This document shows, piece by piece, positions 9,175-18,229 of a stretch of 64,000 nucleotides of DNA. The DNA is from Paracidovorax avenae ATCC 19860 (GTDB taxonomy: Bacteria > Pseudomonadota > Gammaproteobacteria > Burkholderiales > Burkholderiaceae_C). Positions within the stretch are counted from its first letter, which is position 1. Every line of letters begins with the position of its first letter. Where the stretch lies: positions 62,001-126,000 of the forward strand of contig NC_015138.1 in the NCBI RefSeq assembly GCF_000176855.2. The letters run 5' to 3'. Under the pieces are notes generated by a model. That model was given only the letters and a program-made list of their open reading frames with translations, was not told the origin of the DNA and made no database searches. Made by a program: the position numbers and the translations under genes.

Positions 9175-10081
9175 AGCCTTGATGCCATCGCCCCATAGTT
9201 TGGCTGCTCAGCCGCGGCGAGAGAGCGGGCCCGCTTCAACCCAGGCACCCGCGCGGGCTGCGCCGTCGCCGTCACCATCCCTGCGCGCCGTGGCGCCATA
9301 CCGCCTGCCGGGCCAGGGGCCGAGCCGCGGCCTGAGCGTGGCCTGCGTCGCCGCGCTGGCGCTGCTCTGGTGGCTTGCCACGCAGCATCAGTGGGTCAAG
9401 CCGCTCTTCCTGCCCGCGCCGGAGGCCGTGCTGCGGGCACTGCATGACGCCTGGGAGGGCAACATCCAGGGCGGGGAGCCGCTGTGGCGGCACCTGCAGT
9501 GGAGCACCATTCGGGTCTTCGGCGCATTCGCGCTCGCGGCCGTCACGGCGGTGCCAGTGGGCATCGCCATGGGCGTGAGCCGCGTGGCGCGCGGCGTGTT
9601 CGATCCACCCATCGAGTTCTACCGGCCGCTGCCGCCGCTGGCCTACCTGCCGCTCATCGTGATCTGGTTCGGCATCGACGAAACGGCCAAGATCCTGCTG
9701 ATCTATCTGGCCTGCTTCGCGCCCATCGCGCTGGCGGCACGTGCCGGGGTGCGCAGCGCGAGCGTGGAGCAGATCCATGCCGCGCTGTCGCTGGGAGCGA
9801 ACCGCTGGCAGCTGGTGCGGCACGTGATCGTGCCGGCGGCACTGCCCGAGATCCTGGTGGGGCTGCGCATCGCCATCGGTTTCGGCTGGACGACGCTGGT
9901 GGCCGCGGAAATGGTGGCAGCGACGGTGGGCATCGGGCAGGTGGTGCTCAATGCCTCGAACTTCCTGCGCACCGACCTCGTGGTGGCCGGCATCCTGGTG
10001 ATCGGCCTGGTGGCCTGGACGTTCGATCTGGGCATGCGCTGGGTCGAGGCCCGCGCAGTGCCCTGGAAGGGACGGGCCTGA
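9164..10081 (+). CDS. tauC: Taurine/sulfonate ABC transporter permease
   Basis: Inner-membrane permease of the importer, about 305 aa. After a Pro/Ser-rich cytoplasmic N-terminus come about six helices. The EAA loop with which the ATPase docks is [20 protein letters not shown], and the segment [19 protein letters not shown] is typical of TauC/SsuC. GGAG sits seven bases before the ATG at 9164 but only one base before the ATG at 9158, so 9164 is preferred (two residues shorter). It ends the tauABC operon. No obvious terminator is seen before the convergent glutathione transferase gene. Confidence 0.9.
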   Translation: MPDEALMPSPHSLAAQPRRESGPASTQAPARAAPSPSPSLRAVAPYRLPGQGPSRGLSVACVAALALLWWLATQHQWVKPLFLPAPEAVLRALHDAWEGNIQGGEPLWRHLQWSTIRVFGAFALAAVTAVPVGIAMGVSRVARGVFDPPIEFYRPLPPLAYLPLIVIWFGIDETAKILLIYLACFAPIALAARAGVRSASVEQIHAALSLGANRWQLVRHVIVPAALPEILVGLRIAIGFGWTTLVAAEMVAATVGIGQVVLNASNFLRTDLVVAGILVIGLVAWTFDLGMRWVEARAVPWKGRA

Positions 10082-10127
10082 ACGCGGGCCCATCCTGTTT
10101 CTGGCAGCCTGGAGAAGGCTTGGCGGC

Positions 10128-10736
10128 TTACTTCTGCAGGCCCTCTGCCTTGAGGGCGGCCTGCACGGCCGGGCGGGCGCCCACGCGTGCCAGATAGGCC
10201 TGCAGGTTCGGCAGGCCGGAATGGTCCACGCCCACGTGCTTGCCCCAGCCGCTCACGGTGAACAGGTAGCCATCTGCCACGGAGAAATGCTCGCCCATCA
10301 GCCATTCCTTGCCGGCGAGCTGTTCGTCCAGCCACTGGAAGCGCGACAGCAGCTTCTCGCGCACGATGGGCTTGTACGCATCGGGCGTGTTGGCCTGGAA
10401 CAGCGGGCTGTGGCCCTTGTGCAACTCCGTGCCGATGAAGTTCAGCCACTCCTGGAGGCGGTAGCGCGCCAGCGTGCCGTTGGCGGGCGCCAGGTTCTTG
10501 TGGGGTGCCTGGTCTGCGATGTATTGCACGATGGCGGGGCCTTCGCGCAGGCGGGTGCCATCGTCGAGCTCCAGTACCGGCACATAGCCGAGGGGGTTGA
10601 TGGTGTAGAAGTCGGTCCCGTCCTGGAGCTTGTGGCTCTTCGTGCTCGCGAGCACGGGGGTGAAGGCCAGGCCGGCCTCGTGCAGGGCGATGTGCGGGGA
10701 CAGCGAGCAGGCACCAGGACTGTAGTAGAGCTTCAT
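10128..10736 (-). CDS. gstA: Glutathione S-transferase, beta class
   Basis: Cytosolic glutathione transferase of 202 aa. The N-terminal thioredoxin-like domain begins MKLYYSPGACSLSPHIAL, with Cys10, the residue that forms a mixed disulfide with glutathione in bacterial beta-class enzymes. The cis-Pro motif is in GYVPVLEL and the glutathione-binding motif is EGPAIVQYIAD. The helical C-terminal domain carries the N-capping box FSVADGYLFTV. The ATG before KLYY was chosen over an upstream in-frame codon, because all the conserved fold starts there. Confidence 0.9.
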   Translation of the reverse strand: MKLYYSPGACSLSPHIALHEAGLAFTPVLASTKSHKLQDGTDFYTINPLGYVPVLELDDGTRLREGPAIVQYIADQAPHKNLAPANGTLARYRLQEWLNFIGTELHKGHSPLFQANTPDAYKPIVREKLLSRFQWLDEQLAGKEWLMGEHFSVADGYLFTVSGWGKHVGVDHSGLPNLQAYLARVGARPAVQAALKAEGLQK

Positions 10737-10838
10737 GGTCAGGTTCTGAAGGCAGTGGAACAAGCCCGCCATGCTATAGCGAAGCGGGAATTCATGCTGT
10801 CGGCCTGCGAGCCGTCACGCCGGCGGTCACTCCGCCCG

Positions 10839-11102
10839 TCACGCGGGCCGGGTGTAGGCTTCCAGCCGGCCGAGCCAGGCCATGGCGTGCTCCCTGTCGG
10901 GGCCGCACATGTCGTTGGAAGGCCTCAGGGACGCGCAGACCGCTGGCCGCTCGGCGCTGCCGAAGATCCGGCAGCGCATCTGGCTGTCGAGCTGCGCGCA
11001 GGGCACCCCGGCAGGCTTGCCGGAGGGCATGCCGGGGATGGGGCTCGTGATGGAGGGGGCGATGCAGCAGGCACCGCATCCCGGCTGGCATGCCAGGGCC
11101 AT
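10839..11102 (-). CDS. YkgJ-family cysteine-cluster protein
   Basis: Protein of 87 aa with eight Cys in the YkgJ/CxxCxxCC arrangement: CQPGCGACC near the N-terminus, PCAQL and MRCRIFG in the middle, and [13 protein letters not shown] towards the end. The family is thought to bind zinc or an iron-sulfur cluster, and its function is unknown. It starts 6 bp after the stop of the FMN reductase gene on the same strand, so the two are probably co-transcribed and may form a small redox unit. Confidence 0.85.
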   Translation of the reverse strand: MALACQPGCGACCIAPSITSPIPGMPSGKPAGVPCAQLDSQMRCRIFGSAERPAVCASLRPSNDMCGPDREHAMAWLGRLEAYTRPA

Positions 11103-11108
11103 GGGCGG

Positions 11109-11690
11109 TCAGGCACCCAGGCGGCCGGCGGCCCAGAGCACCTGATCCACGACGGCGCGCACACGGCCGTGGTGCGCGGCGTCCACGAAGCCGTCCTGCG
11201 CATCGAAGGCATTGCCCGCATGGCCGAGGGCAAAGGCCTGGGGCGCCAGCCAGCATTCCAGGTTGATGAGCAGGGGCGCCAGGTGGCTTTGCGACCGCAG
11301 GCCACCCAGGCCGCCGGGCGATGCGCTCAGCATGCCCACCACCTTGCCACGGAAGGGCAGGGTGCCGTCGCCCCACACCGGGTGGCCCGCTACCGGACTG
11401 GAGGCCCAGTCGATGGTGTTCTTGAGCAGCGCGGTGTAGCTGCCGTTGTACTCGGGCGAGCACACGATCCACCCTGCGTGGGCATGCAGGATCTCCTTGA
11501 GCCGCACCACGTCGGCCGGGGTGCCCTGGGCCTCGAGGTCCGCGTTGTAGAGCGGGATGTCGAAGTCCGACAGCTCCAGCAGCGTGGTGTCCGCGCCCGC
11601 GCTGCGGGCGATGCCGGCGGCGGCGCGCGCCAGCCGGCGGTTGAGGGATTGCTGGCGGGTGCTGCCCGCGAAGACGAGGATTTTTGACAT
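11109..11690 (-). CDS. NADPH-dependent FMN reductase (azo/chromate/quinone reductase family)
   Basis: Flavodoxin-fold oxidoreductase of 193 aa. The FMN phosphate loop is FAGSTRQQSLNRRLA and the second family motif is SPEYNGSYTALLKNTIDW. Such enzymes reduce quinones, chromate or azo dyes with NAD(P)H. The start MSKILVFAG was chosen because everything upstream is outside the fold. An ATG nine bases earlier (MRAMSK) is possible. The gene is divergent from mnmG, and its upstream region contains a parS-like site. Confidence 0.87.
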   Translation of the reverse strand: MSKILVFAGSTRQQSLNRRLARAAAGIARSAGADTTLLELSDFDIPLYNADLEAQGTPADVVRLKEILHAHAGWIVCSPEYNGSYTALLKNTIDWASSPVAGHPVWGDGTLPFRGKVVGMLSASPGGLGGLRSQSHLAPLLINLECWLAPQAFALGHAGNAFDAQDGFVDAAHHGRVRAVVDQVLWAAGRLGA

Positions 11691-11735
11691 GGCACGCATT
11701 GCAACACACCGCCGGGACAGGAATCCTGCAAGCGA

Positions 11736-11751
11736 TGTTCCACGTGAAACA
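11736..11751. other. parS: parS-like centromere site (intergenic)
   Basis: TGTTCCACGTGAAACA, one base from the canonical parS palindrome. It lies between the FMN reductase gene and mnmG, and is the only one of the four copies outside coding sequence. Confidence 0.8.
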
Positions 11752-11993
11752 CAGGGGGCTGACACCCCCGCCTGCACCCAGGGCGTTCCGCCCGAGGGTG
11801 GCGCGCGCAGGGCCGAAGTGGGAAAATCCCTGCCTTTCCCCATTCACCCATCCGTTGACCCGGATTCGGTGGTGCCGGCCTGCTGGCCTGCTGCCGGTGC
11901 CAGAAGGGTCAAGGTGCGCGCCGGCGGCCCGGTGTGCGCTCTCTTTATCGGTAACGGGCCGCCCCCTCGTTCGAGGTCCCCGGAGCAGTTTGC

Positions 11994-13961
11994 ATGTTGT
12001 ACCCCCAGGAATTTGATGTCATCGTCGTCGGCGGAGGCCATGCCGGCACCGAAGCCGCCTTGGCTGCGGCCCGCATGGGCAGCAGGACACTGCTGCTCAC
12101 CCACAATATCGAGACGCTGGGCCAGATGAGCTGCAACCCCAGCATCGGGGGCATCGGCAAGGGTCACCTCGTGAAGGAGGTGGACGCGTTGGGCGGTGCC
12201 ATGGCGCTGGCGACGGACGAAGGCGGCATCCAGTTCCGCATCCTCAACAGCTCCAAGGGGCCGGCCGTGCGTGCCACGCGCGCGCAGGCGGACCGCATCC
12301 TGTACAAGGCCGCCATCCGCCGCATGCTGGAGAACCAGCCCAACCTGTGGCTTTTCCAGCAGGCCGTGGACGACCTGATGGTGGAGGGCGACCGCGTGGT
12401 GGGCGCGGTCACGCAGGTGGGCATCCGGTTCCGGTCGCGCACCGTGGTGCTGACTGCGGGCACCTTCCTGGACGGCAAGATCCATGTCGGCCTGAACAAC
12501 TACTCCGCCGGCCGGGCAGGAGACCCGCCCGCCGTGTCGCTCAGCGCGCGCCTGAAGGAATTGCAACTGCCCCAGGGCCGGCTCAAGACCGGCACGCCGC
12601 CGCGCATCGACGGCCGCAGCATCGATTTCAGCCAGTGCGAGGAACAGCCCGGTGACGGCATGCCCGGTGGCGTGAACGAAGGCACCCTCCCGGTATTCAG
12701 CTTCATGGGCAACACGGCGATGCACCCGCGCCAGGTGCCGTGCTGGATCACGCACACCAACGAGCGGACGCACGAGATCATCCGGTCGGGCTTCGACCGC
12801 AGCCCCATGTTCACCGGCAAGATCGAAGGCGTGGGGCCGCGCTATTGCCCGAGCGTGGAAGACAAGATCAACCGCTTTGCCGACAAGGACAGCCATCAGA
12901 TCTTCCTGGAGCCCGAGGGGCTGACCACGCACGAGTTCTATCCCAACGGCATTTCCACCAGCCTGCCCTTCGATGTGCAGTACGACCTGGTGCGCTCCAT
13001 GCGCGGCCTGGAGAACGCCCACATCCTGCGCCCCGGCTACGCCATCGAATACGACTACTTCGACCCGCGATCGCTCAAGAGCAGCTTCGAGACACGCCAG
13101 ATCCAGGGGCTGTTCTTCGCCGGGCAGATCAACGGCACGACGGGCTATGAAGAGGCAGCCGCGCAGGGCCTGTTCGCGGGCATCAACGCTGCGCTGCAGT
13201 GCCGGGGCGAGTCCGCCTGGCTGCCGCGCCGCGACGAGGCCTACCTGGGCGTGCTGGTGGACGACCTCATCACCAAGGGCGTGACCGAGCCCTATCGCAT
13301 GTTCACCAGCCGGGCCGAGTTCCGGCTGCAGCTGCGGGAGGACAACGCGGACATGCGGCTGACCGAAGCAGGGCGCCGCATGGGCCTGGTGGACGATGCA
13401 CGCTGGGATGCCTTCAGCCGCAAGCGCGACGCGGTGGCGCGCGAAACCGAGCGCCTCAAGTCCACCTGGGTGAACCCACGCAACCTGCCTGCCGAGGAGT
13501 CGGCCCGGGTGCTGGGCAAATCCATCGAGCACGAATACAACCTGTTCGACCTGCTGCGCCGGCCGGATGTCACCTATGAAGCCCTGACGGGAATGGATGG
13601 CGGCAAGTACGCCAGCACCGCTGTTTCACGTGAAACACTCGGTGAACTGAGCGCGCCGGTGATCGAGCAGGTGGAGATCGCAGCCAAATACGCGGGCTAC
13701 ATCGACCGCCAGAAGGACGAGGTGCAGCGCGCCTCGCATTACGAGAACCTGCAGTTGCCCCAGGAGCTGGACTACATGCAGGTGGCGGCGCTGTCGATCG
13801 AGGTGCGGCAGAAGCTGCAGAAGCACCGGCCCGAGACGCTGGGGCAGGCCTCGCGGATTTCCGGAGTGACACCGGCCGCGGTATCGCTGTTGCTGGTGCA
13901 CCTGAAGAAGGGCGGCTTCCGGGGCTTCACGGCCCCGCAGGCGGACGAGGTGGCCGCGTGA
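11994..13961 (+). CDS. mnmG: tRNA uridine-5-carboxymethylaminomethyl modification enzyme MnmG (GidA)
   Basis: FAD-dependent subunit that, with MnmE, modifies wobble uridine-34 of several tRNAs. It is 655 aa, the usual family length. The Rossmann FAD-binding motif [19 protein letters not shown] is at residues 10-28, followed by [28 protein letters not shown], the Cys-containing [15 protein letters not shown] region, [21 protein letters not shown], and the C-terminal MnmE/tRNA-binding helices. A GGAG lies eight bases before the ATG. The stop overlaps rsmG by GTGA. A perfect parS lies inside the gene. Confidence 0.97.
   Translation: MLYPQEFDVIVVGGGHAGTEAALAAARMGSRTLLLTHNIETLGQMSCNPSIGGIGKGHLVKEVDALGGAMALATDEGGIQFRILNSSKGPAVRATRAQADRILYKAAIRRMLENQPNLWLFQQAVDDLMVEGDRVVGAVTQVGIRFRSRTVVLTAGTFLDGKIHVGLNNYSAGRAGDPPAVSLSARLKELQLPQGRLKTGTPPRIDGRSIDFSQCEEQPGDGMPGGVNEGTLPVFSFMGNTAMHPRQVPCWITHTNERTHEIIRSGFDRSPMFTGKIEGVGPRYCPSVEDKINRFADKDSHQIFLEPEGLTTHEFYPNGISTSLPFDVQYDLVRSMRGLENAHILRPGYAIEYDYFDPRSLKSSFETRQIQGLFFAGQINGTTGYEEAAAQGLFAGINAALQCRGESAWLPRRDEAYLGVLVDDLITKGVTEPYRMFTSRAEFRLQLREDNADMRLTEAGRRMGLVDDARWDAFSRKRDAVARETERLKSTWVNPRNLPAEESARVLGKSIEHEYNLFDLLRRPDVTYEALTGMDGGKYASTAVSRETLGELSAPVIEQVEIAAKYAGYIDRQKDEVQRASHYENLQLPQELDYMQVAALSIEVRQKLQKHRPETLGQASRISGVTPAAVSLLLVHLKKGGFRGFTAPQADEVAA
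13622..13637. other. parS: parS centromere site, perfect consensus (inside mnmG)
   Basis: TGTTTCACGTGAAACA, an exact 16-bp palindrome identical to the canonical bacterial parS. It is embedded in mnmG codons around residue 543 (AVSRETL), about 1.75 kb upstream of parA. Confidence 0.93.
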
Positions 13962-14689
13962 CGGTGGCCGGCAGCGTGCTGTCGGCGCCTTTGCGCGCGG
14001 GGGCTGAGACCCTGGGCCTGGATCTGTCGGAAACCCAGTTGGCGCAACTGCTGGAGTTCCTGGCCCTGCTGCAGAAGTGGAACCAGGTCTATAACCTGAC
14101 GGCGGTGCGCGATCCGCAGGAGATGCTCACGCACCACCTGCTCGACAGCCTGGCGGCGGTGGCTCCGTTGCAGCGCCATCTCAAGGCGGTGCAGGGGCTG
14201 CCGGGCAGTGCAGGCGAGGGTGCCAGGCTGCGCCTGCTGGATGTCGGCTCGGGGGGCGGCCTTCCGGGCGTGGTGTTCGCCATCTGCTGCCCATCGCTGG
14301 ATGTGAGTTGCGTGGATACCGTGGCGAAGAAAGCCGCCTTCATCCAGCAGGCCGCCGTGTCGCTGCGGCTGCGCAATCTGCGGGGCATCCATGCACGTGT
14401 GGAAACCCTGGCGGGCCCCTTCGATGTGGTGAGCTGCCGGGCGTTCGCCTCGCTGCCGGATTTCGTGGCCTGGTCGCAGTCGGCCATCGCCGCGAACGGC
14501 GTCTGGCTGGCAATGAAGGGTCGCGACCCATCCGATGAAATCGCCGGGCTGCCTGCGGTCGCGGAAGTGTTCCACGTGGAACAACTGGCGGTGCCGGGCC
14601 TCGATGCGGAGCGTTGCATTGTCTGGATGCGGCCACGCAAGAGCGCGGAAGCCGGCGAGGATGGCGTGGGCGGCGCAGCCCTGCCTTAA
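13958..14689 (+). CDS. rsmG: 16S rRNA (guanine527-N7)-methyltransferase
   Basis: SAM-dependent methyltransferase of 243 aa that modifies G527 of 16S rRNA (GidB). The SAM loop is [17 protein letters not shown]. The motif [28 protein letters not shown] is the typical N-terminal signature, and [14 protein letters not shown] is the motif near the active site. It begins with GTG overlapping the mnmG stop (GTGA), so the two are coupled. A parS-like palindrome is inside the C-terminal codons. Confidence 0.96.
   Translation: MTVAGSVLSAPLRAGAETLGLDLSETQLAQLLEFLALLQKWNQVYNLTAVRDPQEMLTHHLLDSLAAVAPLQRHLKAVQGLPGSAGEGARLRLLDVGSGGGLPGVVFAICCPSLDVSCVDTVAKKAAFIQQAAVSLRLRNLRGIHARVETLAGPFDVVSCRAFASLPDFVAWSQSAIAANGVWLAMKGRDPSDEIAGLPAVAEVFHVEQLAVPGLDAERCIVWMRPRKSAEAGEDGVGGAALP
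14568..14583. other. parS: parS-like site, divergent copy (inside rsmG)
   Basis: TGTTCCACGTGGAACA, a perfect 16-bp palindrome with one symmetric substitution per half relative to the canonical parS. It is in rsmG codons near residue 204 (VFHVEQL). The preserved symmetry suggests a weaker ParB site, but this is inference. Confidence 0.6.
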
Positions 14690-14718
14690 ACTCCCGCTTC
14701 CAATTTTCGGGGGTGCTG

Positions 14719-15333
14719 ATGTTTGGCATTGCGGACTACGGCGCATTCGTCGCCGCCATCCTGTTGTTCCTGGCCATTCCCGGCCCGGGCAATCTGGCGC
14801 TTGTCACCTCCACCGGCAAGGGCGGCGTGCGTGCAGGCATGGCGGCCACCCTGGGCGTCATCGCGGGTGACCAGGTGCTGCTGTGGATGGCGGTGGCCGG
14901 CGTGGCCGCGATGCTTTCCGCGGTGCCGGCGGTCTTCCATGCGGTGCAGTGGCTGGGTGCCGCCTATCTGGCCTGGATGGGGGCGCGCATGCTGCTGGCC
15001 CGGCCCGGTTCGGCGCCGGTCATCGCCATCCAGCCCCGGCACTACTTCCGCCAGGCCGCGCTCATCACACTGCTCAACCCCAAGGCCATCATGTTCTACA
15101 TGGCGTTCTTTCCGCTGTTCGTCGATCCGGCCCGCCACCGCGGCCTGTTGACCTTCGGCGTGATGGCCGCCACGATCGCGGTGCTCTCGTTTCTCTACGG
15201 GCTGGGCGTGGTGCTGCTGACGCACCGCATGGCCGAGCGCATGCGTGCACGGCCTGCGCTGGGCCGCGCGCTGGAGCGTCTGGCGGGCACGTTCCTGATC
15301 GGCTTCGGCATCAAGCTGGCCGTGGCCCGCTGA
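14719..15333 (+). CDS. LysE/RhtB-family amino-acid exporter
   Basis: Inner-membrane exporter of 204 aa with six predicted helices. Family motifs are PGPGNLALVTSTGKGGVRAG in the first loop and AALITLLNPKAIMFYMAFFPLFV in the middle. The start ATG, preceded by GGGGGTG, directly begins the first helix (MFGIADYGAFVAAILLFLAI). It sits between rsmG and parA on the same strand. The substrate cannot be told from sequence; threonine, homoserine, lysine or arginine are typical of the family. Confidence 0.9.
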   Translation: MFGIADYGAFVAAILLFLAIPGPGNLALVTSTGKGGVRAGMAATLGVIAGDQVLLWMAVAGVAAMLSAVPAVFHAVQWLGAAYLAWMGARMLLARPGSAPVIAIQPRHYFRQAALITLLNPKAIMFYMAFFPLFVDPARHRGLLTFGVMAATIAVLSFLYGLGVVLLTHRMAERMRARPALGRALERLAGTFLIGFGIKLAVAR

Positions 15334-15376
15334 CCTTTCCACCTATTGGCTGCAAGGCCCCATTCCTTCCATTTCC

Positions 15377-16147
15377 ATGGCCAAGATTTTTTGCATTGCC
15401 AACCAGAAAGGCGGCGTCGGCAAGACGACCACCTCCGTCAACCTCGCCGCGGGCCTCGCCAAGGTGGGCCAGCGCGTGCTGCTGGTGGATCTCGACCCCC
15501 AGGGCAATGCCACCATGGGTTCGGGGGTGGACAAGCGCGCGCTCGAACTCACCGTCTATGACGTGCTGCTGGAATCGGCTTCCGTGCAGGAGGCCGCGGT
15601 GCTGTCTGAGCAGTGCGGCTACCGCGTGCTGGGCGCTAACCGCGAACTGGCGGGCGCCGAGGTGGAGCTGGTGGCCCTGGAGCAGCGCGAGCGGCGCCTC
15701 AAGAGCGCCCTGGCGGTGGTGGACAAGGATTTCGATTTCATCCTCATCGACTGCCCGCCGAGTCTCTCGATGCTGACGCTCAACGGCCTGTGCTGCGCGC
15801 ACGGCGTGATCGTGCCGATGCAGTGCGAGTATTTCGCGCTCGAGGGCCTCACCGATCTCGTCAACACCATCAAGCAGGTGCATGCCAACCTGAACAAGGA
15901 CCTGCAGATCATCGGGCTGCTGCGGGTGATGTTCGATCCGCGCATCACGCTGCAGAGCCAGGTCAGCGAACAGCTCAAGGACCACTTCGGCGACAAGGTG
16001 TTCGACACCGTGATCCCCCGCAATGTGCGCCTGGCGGAGGCGCCCAGCTACGGCCTGCCGGGCGTGGTGTTCGACCCGGGCGCCAAGGGCAGCCAGGCGT
16101 TCGTGGACTTCGCGCGCGAGATGGTCAAGCGCGTCAAGCGCATGTGA
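15377..16147 (+). CDS. parA: Chromosome-partitioning ATPase ParA (Soj)
   Basis: Walker-type ATPase of 256 aa that moves ParB-parS complexes apart. The deviant Walker A KGGVGKTTTSVNLA starts at residue 11 (with the signature first Lys). Walker A' is VLLVDLDPQGNAT, and Walker B is FDFILIDCPPSLS. The short N-terminus with no extra DNA-binding domain is that of chromosomal rather than plasmid type Ia ParA. Together with parB, parS sites and mnmG-rsmG, it marks the origin-proximal region of the chromosome. Confidence 0.95.
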   Translation: MAKIFCIANQKGGVGKTTTSVNLAAGLAKVGQRVLLVDLDPQGNATMGSGVDKRALELTVYDVLLESASVQEAAVLSEQCGYRVLGANRELAGAEVELVALEQRERRLKSALAVVDKDFDFILIDCPPSLSMLTLNGLCCAHGVIVPMQCEYFALEGLTDLVNTIKQVHANLNKDLQIIGLLRVMFDPRITLQSQVSEQLKDHFGDKVFDTVIPRNVRLAEAPSYGLPGVVFDPGAKGSQAFVDFAREMVKRVKRM

Positions 16148-16153
16148 TCGGTT

Positions 16154-16170
16154 GCTATCAAATGAATAGC
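16154..16170. repeat. Short inverted repeat GCTAT-N7-ATAGC
   Basis: A 17-bp imperfect palindrome (GCTAT, CAAATGA, ATAGC) just after parA. It resembles A+T-rich GCTAT/ATAGC palindromes that I recall as common dispersed intergenic elements in Comamonadaceae genomes. The assignment to that family is from memory. It contains one candidate ATG of the next gene. Confidence 0.4.
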
Positions 16171-16713
16171 ATGAATCCTGACGATGTGCTCATCCTGCCG
16201 GGCTGGCAGAATTCCGGCCCCGACCACTGGCAGAGCCGCTGGGAGCACCGCTACGGTTACCGCCGCGTGGAGCAGCACGACTGGATGCGCCCGCTGCGCG
16301 GCGACTGGTCGGCGCGGCTGGAGGACGTGGTGGGCGATGCGCCGCGGCCCGTGGTGCTGGTGGCACACAGCCTGGGCTGCATCCTCACGGCCTGGTGGGC
16401 CGCCCATACGCGGCATGCCGGCAAGGTGCGCGGCGCCCTGCTGGTGGGCCCCGGCGACGTGGAGCGGCCCGACATCGCGGCGCTGCTGCCCGGCTGGTCG
16501 CCCATCGCGCGCGCTGCGCTGCCGTTCCCGTCGGTGCTCGTGGGCAGCCACGACGATCCCTATTGTTCCCTGGAGCGCGCCCGGGCGATGGCCTCGGACT
16601 GGCATGCGCGCTTCGTGGATGCGGGGGAGCGCGGCCATCTGAATGCCGACTCGGGGCTGGGCGACTGGGACGAGGGGCACGCGCTGCTCGCCTCCTGGCT
16701 GGAGCAGGCGTGA
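16162..16713 (+). CDS. RBBP9/YdeN-family alpha/beta hydrolase
   Basis: Serine hydrolase of about 183 aa. The family opens with LILPGWQNSGPDHWQSRWE. The nucleophile elbow is HSLGC, the acid is in SHDDPYCS, and the catalytic His is in RGHLNADSGLGDW. Substrates of the family are unknown. Two in-frame ATGs (16162 and 16171) are possible, and neither has a clear Shine-Dalgarno sequence. The first lies inside a short palindrome, so 16171 (MNPDDVL) may be the real start. It is located between parA and parB with a GTGA overlap to the next gene, so it is part of the par operon. Confidence 0.85.
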   Translation: MNSMNPDDVLILPGWQNSGPDHWQSRWEHRYGYRRVEQHDWMRPLRGDWSARLEDVVGDAPRPVVLVAHSLGCILTAWWAAHTRHAGKVRGALLVGPGDVERPDIAALLPGWSPIARAALPFPSVLVGSHDDPYCSLERARAMASDWHARFVDAGERGHLNADSGLGDWDEGHALLASWLEQA

Positions 16714-17165
16714 GCAAGGAGTGGCGGGCTGATGGCCGCCGGGCGCGCATCGGAACGGTGCTGCTGGAAGGGGTGCAGGCTTTTGCTGGAGGGGGGGCCC
16801 TGTTGTCCGTTCCCGTCGCCCTGGCGATGGGCAAGGTGGCGCTCGCGATGGTGATGGGCCTTGCCGGCATCGGCATTTGCGTGCGGCTTGCACGCCACCG
16901 CCGTGCCGCTGCCGGCATGGCGTCGGACGTTCCGCTGGGGCTGCGCGCGGGGGCGACGGTCGCCGCGGCGGTCCTCGCCGTCGCGGAGACTGCGCTGCTG
17001 GCCGAGGCCACGGGCCTGCCGGTGCGCTACGGGCAGCCGGGCTTCGCGCCGTCGAACTGGGCCTGGGTGCTGGCAGCCCTGACCGTGCTTTTCTGGGGGC
17101 AGCGCAAGCTGCTGCTGGGCTGGGCCCGGGGTCGCCGCAATGCGGCGGCCGGCGCGGCCCGCTGA
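16710..17165 (+). CDS. Hypothetical inner-membrane protein between parA and parB
   Basis: Small protein of 151 aa with about four hydrophobic segments (around residues 16-38, 40-55, 80-98 and 121-140) and Arg-rich termini (WRADGRRARIG, WARGRRNAAAG), suggesting cytoplasmic ends. No family is recognised. The GTG start overlaps the preceding hydrolase stop (GTGA), and GGAG lies five bases upstream. The overlap supports translation as part of the par operon. It ends 31 bp before parB. Confidence 0.7.
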   Translation: MSKEWRADGRRARIGTVLLEGVQAFAGGGALLSVPVALAMGKVALAMVMGLAGIGICVRLARHRRAAAGMASDVPLGLRAGATVAAAVLAVAETALLAEATGLPVRYGQPGFAPSNWAWVLAALTVLFWGQRKLLLGWARGRRNAAAGAAR

Positions 17166-17196
17166 ATTCCACATCATTCCTTTCGGATCACATCGC

Positions 17197-18135
17197 ATGG
17201 CAACCAAGAAACCCAAGGGCCTCGGACGCGGCCTCGAAGCGCTGCTCGGCCCCAAGGTCGCGGAAGCGGCCCCCGGCGCTGAAGCAAGCGCCTCCGCCGC
17301 CGCCCCCGGCGCCCCGTCCACCCTGCCGCTCGACGACATGGTGCCCGGCATCTACCAGCCCCGCACCCGCATGGACGAAGGCGCGCTCTACGAGCTGGCC
17401 GAGAGCATCAAGGCCCAGGGCATCATGCAGCCCATCCTGGTGCGCCGGCTGGCGCAGGGCGAGAACGCGGGCCGCTACGAGATCATCGCCGGGGAGCGGC
17501 GCTTCCGGGCCGCGCGCATCGCGGGGCTGGCCGAGGTGCCGGTGCTGGTGCGCGAGGTGCCCGATGAATCCGCCGCGGCGATGGCGCTGATCGAGAACAT
17601 CCAGCGCGAGGACTTGAACCCGCTCGAAGAGGCCCAGGGCCTGGCGCGCCTGGTGAAGGAGTTCGGCCTGACGCACGAGCAGGCCGCGCAGGCCGTGGGC
17701 CGCTCGCGCAGCGCCGCGAGCAATCTGTTGCGCCTGTTGAACCTCGCCGAGCCGGTGCAGACCATGCTCATGGCGGGCGACATCGACATGGGCCACGCCC
17801 GTGCGCTGCTGTCGCTGGACCGCGCCGCGCAGATCACGGCGGGCAACCAGATCGCGGCGCGCAAGCTGTCGGTGCGCGAGGCCGAGGGGCTGGTGAAGAA
17901 GATCGGCGCGGAATTCAGCCTGGCGCCGCAGAAGGCGCGCAAGGAAGGCAAGTCGCGCGACCTCAAGCGGGTGGAGGAGGAACTCTCCGACCTGCTGATG
18001 GCGGAAGTGGAGGTGCGGGTGAAGAAGCGCGTGAAGCGCGGCGGCCGCACCGAGGAGGTCGGCGAGCTGGCGATCCAGTTCGGCTCGCTGGAGGCCCTCA
18101 ATGGCCTCATAGAGCGCCTGCGCGGCGAAAGCTGA
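17197..18135 (+). CDS. parB: Chromosome-partitioning protein ParB (Spo0J), CTP-dependent clamp
   Basis: Centromere-binding protein of 312 aa. The N-terminal ParA-activating motif is KGLGRGLEALLG. The CTP-binding N domain has the GERRFRA box near residue 100 and the ENIQREDLNPLEEA motif. The helix-turn-helix that reads parS is LTHEQAAQAVGRSRSAASNLLRLLNL. The C-terminal dimerisation region ends at GLIERLRGES. The four parS-like 16-mers upstream are its expected binding sites. Confidence 0.96.
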   Translation: MATKKPKGLGRGLEALLGPKVAEAAPGAEASASAAAPGAPSTLPLDDMVPGIYQPRTRMDEGALYELAESIKAQGIMQPILVRRLAQGENAGRYEIIAGERRFRAARIAGLAEVPVLVREVPDESAAAMALIENIQREDLNPLEEAQGLARLVKEFGLTHEQAAQAVGRSRSAASNLLRLLNLAEPVQTMLMAGDIDMGHARALLSLDRAAQITAGNQIAARKLSVREAEGLVKKIGAEFSLAPQKARKEGKSRDLKRVEEELSDLLMAEVEVRVKKRVKRGGRTEEVGELAIQFGSLEALNGLIERLRGES

Positions 18136-18229
18136 TCCCTGGTGGGTGCCCCGCGAGCTCCGGGGGCTTGCAGGGCCATCCTGGAGGCCGGCGCCCGTGG
18201 CCGCCCGGCTCCGGTCCGGACGCGCGTGA

